Positions 1 through 9,813 of a stretch of DNA of 9,813 nucleotides are shown in pieces. Below the pieces are notes generated by a model, which made no database searches, had not been told where the DNA came from, and saw nothing but the letters and a program-made list of their open reading frames with translations. The stretch is taken from positions 1 to 9,813 of the forward strand of contig CAMLEQ010000118.1 in NCBI GenBank assembly GCA_946479015.1, in the 5' to 3' direction. This stretch comes from an uncultured Gemmatimonadota bacterium. GTDB lineage: Bacteria; Gemmatimonadota; Gemmatimonadetes; Gemmatimonadales; Gemmatimonadaceae. A program made the translations under genes and the position numbers. The first letter of the stretch is position 1. Each line of letters opens with the position of its first letter.

Positions 1-155
<155 letters not shown>

Positions 156-178
156 GGTGATGGAGCGGGTCGCCCGAG

Positions 179-3637
<3,459 letters not shown>

Positions 3638-4825
3638 CTACGCATCGGTCGCGCGCGTCACCGCGAACCCGCGCCCCGCCGCCCACGCCGCGACGTCCGT
3701 GCGCTGGATCGCCGCCGCCATCAGCTCGGGGAAGGCGTCCGGCGTGCACGCGAAGCACGGCACGCCGAGGGCGGCGAGCGCGCCCGCCATCCGCGCGTCG
3801 TACGAGGGCGCGCCGGCGTCGCTGAGCGCGAGCAGCGCGACCACCTGCACCCCGGCACCGACGAGCGCCGCGGCACGGTCGAGCATCCCGTCGCGGTCGC
3901 CGCCCTCGTAGAGGTCGGAGATGAGCACGAGGATCGTCTCGTGCGGCGCCCGCACGAGCGACTGCGCGTAGCCGAGCGCGCGGTGGATGTCCGTGCCGCC
4001 GCCGAGCTGCACCCCGAACAGCAGCTCGACGGGGTCGGTGAGCTCGGCGGTGAGGTCCACCACGGCGGTGTCGAAGACCACCATGTGCGTGCGCACCGCG
4101 CGGACCGACGCGAGCGACGCGCCGAGGACGCCGGAGTAGACCATGGACGTGGCCATCGACCCGCTCTGGTCCACGAGCAGGATCACGTCGCGCAGGCTGC
4201 TCCGCCGTCGGGCGTGGCCGACGAGCGTGTCGGGAACGATCGTCCCGCGCTCCGGCTGGTAGTGCTTGAGGTTCGCGCGGATGGTGCGGTGCCAGTCGAT
4301 CTCCGCGGGGCGGGGGCGCCGCGTGCGCGCGGCGCGGTTCAGCGCGCCCGTCACCGCTTGGCGGAGCGGGCTCGCGAGCCGGCGCTCGAGCTCGTCGACC
4401 ACGCGACGCACGACGACGCGCGCCGTCTCCCTCGTGCGGGCCGGCAGCACGGCGCCCAGCGAGAGCAGCGTCGCCACGAGGTGCACGTCCGGCTCGACCG
4501 CCGCGAGCAGCTCGGGCTCGAGCAGCATGCGCCGCAGCCCGAGTCGCTCCATGGCATCCTGCTGCATCACGCGCACGACGGACGAGGGAAAGTAGCTTCG
4601 GATGTCGCCGAGCCAGCGCGCGACGTTCGGCGACGAAGCGCCGAGCCCGGCGCGGCGCTCGCCCGCGTCGGGCTCGTACAGCGCCGCGAGCGCGCGGTCC
4701 ACCGCGAGCTCCGTCTCGGAGAGGTGCGCGCCGGTCGGCCCCGCCGCCTCCGCGCCGAGGACCAGCCGCCAGCGGCGGAGCCGCTCGGCGTCGTGCGTCG
4801 CCGCTCCTGGCGAGCTGTCAGTCAT
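3638..4825 (-). CDS. VWA-domain protein with intact MIDAS, partner of the MoxR ATPase
   Basis: A 395-residue protein with two parts. The N-terminal helical region (about 1-205) is rich in Arg, Leu and Ala. The C-terminal von Willebrand factor A domain (about 212-375) carries the complete metal-ion-dependent adhesion site: Asp219, Ser221 and Ser223 (DQSGSM), Thr278 (GGGTDI) and Asp304 (ISDLYEGGD). It therefore should bind a divalent cation and a protein ligand. No signal peptide or membrane segment is visible, so it should act in the cytoplasm. VWA proteins encoded beside MoxR ATPases typically work with them in assembling or activating a target, and the ATPase is two genes upstream here. The ATG at 4823-4825 is chosen over one 27 nt further upstream because GGAG sits 7 nt before it. 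This gives an 8-nt overlap with the preceding gene, which suggests translational coupling. The target is unknown; the DUF5682-like protein encoded immediately upstream is the natural candidate. Confidence 0.92.
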   Translation of the reverse strand: MTDSSPGAATHDAERLRRWRLVLGAEAAGPTGAHLSETELAVDRALAALYEPDAGERRAGLGASSPNVARWLGDIRSYFPSSVVRVMQQDAMERLGLRRMLLEPELLAAVEPDVHLVATLLSLGAVLPARTRETARVVVRRVVDELERRLASPLRQAVTGALNRAARTRRPRPAEIDWHRTIRANLKHYQPERGTIVPDTLVGHARRRSSLRDVILLVDQSGSMATSMVYSGVLGASLASVRAVRTHMVVFDTAVVDLTAELTDPVELLFGVQLGGGTDIHRALGYAQSLVRAPHETILVLISDLYEGGDRDGMLDRAAALVGAGVQVVALLALSDAGAPSYDARMAGALAALGVPCFACTPDAFPELMAAAIQRTDVAAWAAGRGFAVTRATDA

Positions 4826-7115
4826 GTGCGGTCTCCGTCGCGGGTGAGGCATCGAGTCCGAGCGCGGCCGCCACCACCGCCAGGGCGGCCGCCGCGCGGG
4901 TCTCGTCGAAGGGCACGCCGGCGGCGTCCACGGCGCCGCGGCCGCGCTCGACGCCGTGCGCCGCGCGCTCGGCGAGGCGGCGGCGCTCCGGCGCTTCGAA
5001 CGTCGCCGCGGTGCGGCGCAGGAGCGGCAGCGCCGTCACGAACGCATCGCCGTGGAGCCCCGTCAGCCAGCGGTCGAGCAACGGGAAGAGCACGGGGTCG
5101 TGGAGGAGCAGCGTGCCGCCGCCGCGCAGGACGCCATCCACCCACGCGGCAGCGGCAGCGGGCTCGGCGCCCGGCGAGAGGGCCGCCGCCCACCGGCGCG
5201 CCATCGCATCCGCCGAGAGCGCACCCGCGTCGAGCAGGAGCCGCGCGCAGCGGCCAGCCACCAGGCCGTGCACGCCGGGCAGGTCGAGCACGCGCCCGAG
5301 CGCCTCGTGCCAGAGCCCGCGCAGCGCAGTGTCGTCGAGCGTCGTCACCGCCTGGTCGGCCGCGGTAATGCGAGCGAACATCGTTTCCGCGGCATCATCG
5401 GCCAGCGCGCCGCACGCGGCAGGGAGCCCGGCCGTGGTGCGAGCGACGATGCCGGCGACGACGTGGCCGACGAGCGCGCGGTCGGTGCCGCGCACGTCGC
5501 CGTAGCGCAGCGTGCGCGCCAGCGGCGGGAGCGCGTCGCAGAGCTGCACCACGTCGGCGGCGACGGCGGCGAGCGCGTCGAGCCGCTCGACGGCGGCGGC
5601 CGTGGCCGCGGGCAGATCGGCGAGGAGCAGCGAGGCGAGCAGCGTCGCCAGCGCGGGGAGATCGTCGGCGCCGCTCGCGAGGTGGATGGCGCGCGCGGCG
5701 GCGGCGTCGGCCACGGTGTTCCCCCACGGCGCCGCCTCGATCACGGCGAGCGCGAGCTCCGGACGCCACTGCAGCCGCCACAGCTCCTTGAACGTCCCCT
5801 TCCCGCTCGCGGCCCGCGGCTCGCCCCACGCGATGCCGAGCAGCCGCAGGCGATGCAGGAGGAGACTGCGCTCCCGGTCGAGCGGCGCGCGCAGGTCGAG
5901 CTCGAGCTGACGGTCCGCCGCGGCGGGCGCGAGCCGGAGCCGCCTCTGCTCGCGCGCCAGATCGCGCTGCAACGGCATCACCGGCGCGTCCTCGGGCACC
6001 GCGCCGAGATCGTCGCCGACGACGAGCCGGTCGCGGACGAGCGCGAGCGGCGTCGCGTCGCCGCCAAGGAAGGCGGCAACTACCGCGTCGGTCACCTCGC
6101 CGAGCCCCGCCACCGGGCGGCCGCGCAGCGCGGCGAGCGTCTCGGCGAGGCGCACGGCGTCCACCACCTGCGCCGGCGAAGCATCGAGCCCCTCGTCGCG
6201 CAGCAGCCGCGCGACGCGCGCCACCCACCGGATGATGCCCGCCGAGCTCGCGCCGTGCTCCCACAGGTGCGCGTACCAGCCGGGCGATGCGACGCCGGCG
6301 CCGTAGCCGCTCGCCCGCGCGAGCCGCGCCGACGTCCACGGGATCCACGTCGCCTGCACCGCGAGCTTGGGCAGCCCCTTGAGCGCGGCAGCGTCGAGCT
6401 TCGCCGGCCCGCGCGCCGCAAGCGCCGGCGCGTGCCACGCGCCGCAGACGACCGCGATGCGGGCGAAGCCCTCCTTCTCCGCCCGCCGGATCGCCTGACG
6501 CATCCACGCCTCCCGGAGCAGGTCGTGACGCGCCGCCTCCGAGTCGTCGGCGTCGGGGTGCGCCTCGCGCGCCGCGGTCATCACCTCCAGCACCGCGTCG
6601 AACACGCCCGCGTGATCACGCCGCTCCTCGACGAGGTGCTCCCACCACCGCTCGCCATCGGCGTACCCGGCGGCCTCGGCGATCCGCTGGAGCGGGTCGC
6701 GACGGAGCGACGTGGTCGGCGCCGCCGCGCCTCCGTCGCCCGGCGCATCCGGCGGCGCGTCGTCCGAGCGCCCCGTCGCGTCATCCTCGCTCGCGTCGAG
6801 CGCGAGCTGGTGGGCCGCGGGGAGGTCCATGAATCGCACCGGCACGCCGCGCCCGAGTGCGTGGCGCACCGCGATCCACTCCGGCGAGAAGGCGGCGAAC
6901 GGCCAGTACGCGGCGCGCCGCGGCTCATCGGGCGCGTACGCGAGCAGCGCGACCGGCGGCCGCATCTCGGCGTGCACGGCGAGGGGGAGCACGGCATCCG
7001 CGTCCGATGGCCCCTCGACGAGCACGATGTCCGGCAGGAGCGCGTCGAGCGCCGCGCGCAGGCTGCGCGCGGAGCCCGGCCCGTGATGCCTGACGCCGAA
7101 GAGATGAACGCTCAC
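4818..7115 (-). CDS. DUF5682-like protein with TIKI/ChaN/EreA-like motifs
   Basis: A 765-residue protein of unknown activity. The first 290 residues hold the conserved motifs: GVRHHGPGSA (7-16), PDIVLVEGPSDAD (28-40), SPEW (77-80), FMDLP (95-99), CGAWHAPAL (224-232), TWIPWT (256-261) and SGYGAGVASPGWY (269-281). An early His/Gly motif, a strand ending in an acidic residue and a later GxxH-type strand recall the TIKI/TraB/ChaN/EreA superfamily, in which such residues form a metal or hydrolase site. That link is my inference. Residues 107-137 are an acidic, Pro/Ala-rich linker, probably disordered. Residues 290-765 are Ala/Leu-rich and predicted helical, with a late LPLLRRTAATF segment that fits the family as I recall it. 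No signal peptide or membrane segment is seen. The start is GTG at 7113-7115, 40 nt after the ATPase stop, with only a weak GGTGG ribosome site. The gene's end overlaps the VWA gene by 8 nt. Confidence 0.85.
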   Translation of the reverse strand: MSVHLFGVRHHGPGSARSLRAALDALLPDIVLVEGPSDADAVLPLAVHAEMRPPVALLAYAPDEPRRAAYWPFAAFSPEWIAVRHALGRGVPVRFMDLPAAHQLALDASEDDATGRSDDAPPDAPGDGGAAAPTTSLRRDPLQRIAEAAGYADGERWWEHLVEERRDHAGVFDAVLEVMTAAREAHPDADDSEAARHDLLREAWMRQAIRRAEKEGFARIAVVCGAWHAPALAARGPAKLDAAALKGLPKLAVQATWIPWTSARLARASGYGAGVASPGWYAHLWEHGASSAGIIRWVARVARLLRDEGLDASPAQVVDAVRLAETLAALRGRPVAGLGEVTDAVVAAFLGGDATPLALVRDRLVVGDDLGAVPEDAPVMPLQRDLAREQRRLRLAPAAADRQLELDLRAPLDRERSLLLHRLRLLGIAWGEPRAASGKGTFKELWRLQWRPELALAVIEAAPWGNTVADAAAARAIHLASGADDLPALATLLASLLLADLPAATAAAVERLDALAAVAADVVQLCDALPPLARTLRYGDVRGTDRALVGHVVAGIVARTTAGLPAACGALADDAAETMFARITAADQAVTTLDDTALRGLWHEALGRVLDLPGVHGLVAGRCARLLLDAGALSADAMARRWAAALSPGAEPAAAAAWVDGVLRGGGTLLLHDPVLFPLLDRWLTGLHGDAFVTALPLLRRTAATFEAPERRRLAERAAHGVERGRGAVDAAGVPFDETRAAAALAVVAAALGLDASPATETAHD
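4833..4836 (-). promoter_or_regulatory. Ribosome binding site of the VWA gene, inside the upstream gene
   Basis: GGAG on the minus strand lies 7 nt before the ATG at 4825, within the last codons of the DUF5682-like gene. It decides between two in-frame starts and supports coupled translation. Confidence 0.5.
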
Positions 7116-7155
7116 CAGCGTGCCACCGAGAGGAGGAGCGCCGCCACCCTGGCGA

Positions 7156-8256
7156 TCACGCGAGCGCGCGGCAGGCGCGGTACAGGTCGCGCCAGCCGTC
7201 GCGCTCCTTCACGACCGTCTCGAGATACTCCCGCCAGACGACGTCGTCCTGCACGGGGTCCTTCACCACCGCGCCCACGAGCCCCGCCGCCAGGTCGTCG
7301 GCGCCGAGCCGGCCATCGCCGAAGTGCGCGGCGAGCGCGAGCCCGGAGCTCACCACCGAGATCGCCTCGGCAGTGCTCATGCTCCCCGTCGGCTGCTTGA
7401 GCTTCGCCTTGCCGTCCTCCGTCCTGCCGTCGCGCAGCTCGCGGAAGACGGTCACCACGCGCCGGATCTGCTCCAGCGCCGCCGGCTCGGCGGGGATCTC
7501 GAGCGCGCGGCCGAGCGCCTCCACTCGCTGCCGTACGATCTCGACCTCCTGCTCGGCGGTCGCGGGCGTCGGCAGGACCACCGTGTTGAAGCGCCGCTTG
7601 AGCGCGCTCGACAGCTCGTTGACGCCGCGGTCGCGGTTGTTCGCCGTGGCGACGACGTTGAAGCCGCGCCGCGCCTGCACCTCCGCGTTCAGCTCCGGGA
7701 TCGGAAGCGTCTTCTCGGACAGCACGGTGATGAGCGTGTCCTGCACGTCCGACGGAATGCGCGTCAGCTCCTCGACGCGCGCCAGCGCCCCCCGCTCCAT
7801 CGCGCGGGCGAGCGGGCTCGGAACGAGCGCCGCGCGCGACGGTCCCTCGGCGATGAGGCGCGCATAGTTCCACCCGTAGCGCAGCGCCTCCTCCGGCGTG
7901 CCCGCCGTGCCCTGCACGAGCAGCGTCGAGTCGCCGGAGATCGCCGCCGCGAGGTGCTCGGACACCCACGTCTTCGCCGTCCCCGGCACCCCGAGCAGGA
8001 GCAGCGCGCGGTCGGTGCACAGCGTCGCGACGGCGGTCTCGATCGCGCGCCGCTCGCCGATGTACTTGGCCGAGACGACGAAACCGTTCGGCAGCGTGCC
8101 GCCGAGCAGGTAGGTCGCCACCGCCTGCGGGGAGAGCTGCCAGCCGGGCGGGCGCGGCCGGTCGTCGGATGCCGCGAGCGCGGCGAGCTCCTCCGCGTAC
8201 TGCTGCTCGGCGTGCTGGCGCAGCACGCCATTCTCGGTCGGGAGCGGTTGCGTCAT
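7156..8256 (-). CDS. MoxR-type AAA+ ATPase
   Basis: A 366-residue ATPase of the MoxR branch of AAA+ proteins, which typically remodel or activate a partner using ATP together with a VWA protein. Visible motifs are Walker A GVPGTAKT (89-96), a Walker B position reading ARVEELTR (159-166), sensor-1 ATANNRD (203-209) and the arginine-finger region ALKRRFN (218-224). The helical lid follows from about 235. Walker B has Glu-Glu (162-163) where most AAA+ proteins have Asp-Glu, so the catalytic Glu is kept and the metal-binding Asp is replaced. This may be usual for its subfamily. The first 60 residues form an N-terminal extension. The ATG at 8254-8256 shares an ATGA overlap with the preceding stop and has GAGGAG 8 nt upstream. 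A longer open frame upstream is a GC artefact. No membrane segment is visible; a cytoplasmic hexamer would be expected from the family. Confidence 0.93.
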   Translation of the reverse strand: MTQPLPTENGVLRQHAEQQYAEELAALAASDDRPRPPGWQLSPQAVATYLLGGTLPNGFVVSAKYIGERRAIETAVATLCTDRALLLLGVPGTAKTWVSEHLAAAISGDSTLLVQGTAGTPEEALRYGWNYARLIAEGPSRAALVPSPLARAMERGALARVEELTRIPSDVQDTLITVLSEKTLPIPELNAEVQARRGFNVVATANNRDRGVNELSSALKRRFNTVVLPTPATAEQEVEIVRQRVEALGRALEIPAEPAALEQIRRVVTVFRELRDGRTEDGKAKLKQPTGSMSTAEAISVVSSGLALAAHFGDGRLGADDLAAGLVGAVVKDPVQDDVVWREYLETVVKERDGWRDLYRACRALA

Positions 8257-9704
8257 CGGGCGAACTCCTCGGCGATCTCGTGACGGAAGGTGAGCAGGGA
8301 GAGAAAGTGCTCCACGGGACGCGCCCAGGCGCGCGCGTGCTCGTCGTCGGCCGGCCACCGCTCGGCGGCGGTGGCGGCGAGCGACGGTGGAACGAACAGC
8401 GCGAGCCGCGGCAGCGCCTCGCGTAGCTGCCAATCGCTCGCGTCGGGGCGGGCCGTGGCTGGACGACCGGCCCGTTGGCGCAGCCAGTCCAGCACCGCGC
8501 GCGCGAACGGCTCGCTCCACGGGTGAGTGCACGCGATGACGAGCTCCACGACGTCGGCGTCGAAGGCGCGATCGCGCAGGGCTGGCGCGACGATGGTCTC
8601 GCGACGCGCGGGAGGGATCACGTCGAGCAACGCGGCGCGCGATGGCGCGAGCCGGGATGCCTGGCGTCCGACCGGCGCGGCGGCGAGCAGCGCCTCCGCC
8701 CAGGGGGCGTCCCCGAATCGGACCGCCGCCGCGCCCCATCCATCGAGGAGGGGGCTCGCCCAGTCGGTGCCCGTCGCGACGCGAACGAGATTCGTCGGCT
8801 CGACGCCCCACTCCGTGGTCCACGACGCCGGCGGCACCGCGGCGAGGAGCTGCGCGAGCCACCATGCCCGCTCGCCCATGCCCGCGGGGGGCGCCTTCTC
8901 CACACCGTCGCGCGCCATCGAGGCATCACACGCGGCGGGCGGCTCCACGTGCAGGCGGTCGCGGCGCAGCACGCCGCCGCGCTCGTAGCGGAGCGCCGCG
9001 CGAGCACGCTGCGCCATGCGCCCGACCAGCGCGCTGCCGGGGAGCCCGGCCAGCAGCGCCGCGGCAGCGCGCCGGACCTCCTGGCGGCGGTCGTCGAGCG
9101 CGCGCTCGAGGAACGGCTCGTCGGCGAGCCCGAGCGCGATGGCGAGGTGTGGCAGGAGCGCCGCCCGCTGCGTCGGCGGCTCCTCGTCCCACGTCGACTC
9201 GAGCAGGGCGCGGCCGCGCGACGCGTCCACCCGGCGCACGCGCTCGAGCAGCGCCGCGCGCTCGGCCGGCGTGCCGGTCTGCCATGCCGTCGCCAGCGCG
9301 TCCCCCTCCGGCGGCGCCGTGTCGTGCGCGCCCCACCGCCACTCGTCGTGCTGCGCCGCGAGCCACTCGGGGAGCGCCTCCGCGTGTACGCCCGCGAGCA
9401 TCGTCGCCAGCAGACGCGATGGGCCCGGCGCCGCGACCGGCGCGTCGCTCTCGTCAGGCAGCGCCGGAGCGGCGGGCGCACTCGTGGCGGCACAGGGCGA
9501 TGGCAGCCGCCCCGCGGCGGCGTACGCGCCGAGGAGCGCCGCGGCGCTCAGCAACGCGCCCTCGGCATCGGCGACGTCGAGCCGCGCGAGGTACGGCGCG
9601 ACGGCGGCTGGCGCGTCGGACGCCTGCCACGAGCATGCCGCGCCGCGCTCCGTTCCGAGCAGCGCCGCCCGCGCGATGACCTCCAGCCGCGCGTCAGTCG
9701 TCAT
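8253..9704 (-). CDS. DUF5691-like helical (HEAT-like) protein
   Basis: A 483-residue protein with no recognisable catalytic motif. The opening ARAALLGTERG (11-21), the segment LPEWLAA (111-117), the run GRALLESTWDEE (164-175) and the helical repeat around ADEPFLERALDDRRQEVRRA (194-213) match my recollection of DUF5691 proteins. The last segment and the following ALLAGLPGSAL look like a HEAT-type repeat pair, suggesting a scaffold that binds another protein. Residues 66-97 are a Pro/Ala-rich linker, probably flexible. No signal peptide or transmembrane helix is seen. The ATG at 9702-9704 is chosen because it forms an ATGA overlap with the upstream stop and begins the family-like sequence. An upstream in-frame ATG would add 28 Arg-rich residues and overlap the previous gene. 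The gene ends in an ATGA overlap with the ATPase gene. An adaptor role between the ATPase and its target is inference. Confidence 0.82.
   Translation of the reverse strand: MTTDARLEVIARAALLGTERGAACSWQASDAPAAVAPYLARLDVADAEGALLSAAALLGAYAAAGRLPSPCAATSAPAAPALPDESDAPVAAPGPSRLLATMLAGVHAEALPEWLAAQHDEWRWGAHDTAPPEGDALATAWQTGTPAERAALLERVRRVDASRGRALLESTWDEEPPTQRAALLPHLAIALGLADEPFLERALDDRRQEVRRAAAALLAGLPGSALVGRMAQRARAALRYERGGVLRRDRLHVEPPAACDASMARDGVEKAPPAGMGERAWWLAQLLAAVPPASWTTEWGVEPTNLVRVATGTDWASPLLDGWGAAAVRFGDAPWAEALLAAAPVGRQASRLAPSRAALLDVIPPARRETIVAPALRDRAFDADVVELVIACTHPWSEPFARAVLDWLRQRAGRPATARPDASDWQLREALPRLALFVPPSLAATAAERWPADDEHARAWARPVEHFLSLLTFRHEIAEEFAR
8265..8270 (-). promoter_or_regulatory. Ribosome binding site of the MoxR ATPase gene
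   Basis: GAGGAG on the minus strand lies 8 nt before the ATG at 8256, inside the end of the DUF5691-like gene. It is the strongest ribosome site in the operon and fixes the start at the ATGA overlap. Confidence 0.6.
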
Positions 9705-9813
9705 GCGGCGCTCGGCGCGGCGAGCGTCGCCGGCGTCGTCGCGCCGTCCGCGGAGGCGGCGAGGGGGAGCAGCGACTCGCCGTCCCACTCGGCCGAGAGC
9801 CAGAGCGGGTGCC
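9701..9813 (-). CDS. C-terminal end of an upstream gene, possibly a SWIM zinc-finger protein (partial)
   Basis: The last 37 codons of a gene that enters from the right edge and stops at TGA (9701-9703), overlapping the next start by 4 nt (ATGA). The visible tail includes HPLWLSAEWDGESLLPLA followed by an Ala/Thr/Pro-rich end. Reading this frame rather than the others is supported by the ATGA junction and by GC-rich third positions. Proteins encoded just before DUF5691 genes are, from memory of this neighbourhood, often SWIM zinc-finger proteins, and some end in a similar EWDG...L.PL pattern. The diagnostic CxCxnCxH motif would lie outside the window, so the identity is only suggested. Confidence 0.55.
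   Translation of the reverse strand, partial: HPLWLSAEWDGESLLPLAASADGATTPATLAAPSAA

Noticed and set aside
166..176. Short hairpin CGGG-TCG-CCCG after the katG stop as a terminator
   Set aside because: The stem is only 4 bp, there is no T-run, and the sequence runs into the artefactual tract.
8257..8865. N-terminal extension of the MoxR ATPase by about 200 residues
   Set aside because: It is antisense-like Arg/Ala-rich sequence overlapping the DUF5691-like gene in another frame. The ATG at 8256 has a strong ribosome site and an ATGA junction.

Overview
The window comes from a very high-GC bacterium. Every credible gene lies on the minus strand, so transcription runs from right to left. Third codon positions are almost all G or C, which produces long spurious open frames on the plus strand. 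There are no RNA genes, mobile elements or CRISPR repeats. The lineage cannot be fixed from sequence alone; Gemmatimonadota, Actinomycetota or another high-GC soil-type bacterium would fit.

Right half and centre (9813 down to 3638): a tightly packed, co-directional five-gene block. In transcription order it holds the last 37 codons of a gene cut by the window edge (possibly a SWIM zinc-finger protein), a DUF5691-like helical/HEAT-like protein, a MoxR-type AAA+ ATPase, a DUF5682-like protein with TIKI/ChaN/EreA-like motifs, and a VWA protein with an intact MIDAS metal site. Three of the four junctions overlap by 4, 4 and 8 nt, and the fourth gap is 40 nt, so this is almost certainly one operon with coupled translation. 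A MoxR ATPase paired with a VWA protein is a classic chaperone-like pair that remodels or metallates a partner. The DUF5682 and DUF5691 proteins are the likely partners. The biochemical role of this module is not established to my knowledge, and it is the most interesting part of the window.

Left part (3537 down to 179): an LLM-class flavin-dependent monooxygenase and then a full-length catalase-peroxidase (KatG). They are separated from the operon and from each other by 100 and 74 nt. They share its orientation but may be transcribed independently. Both are redox enzymes, and KatG retains all its catalytic residues.

Left edge (1-150): almost pure G and C homopolymer runs, best read as a sequencing or assembly artefact at a contig end, not biology.
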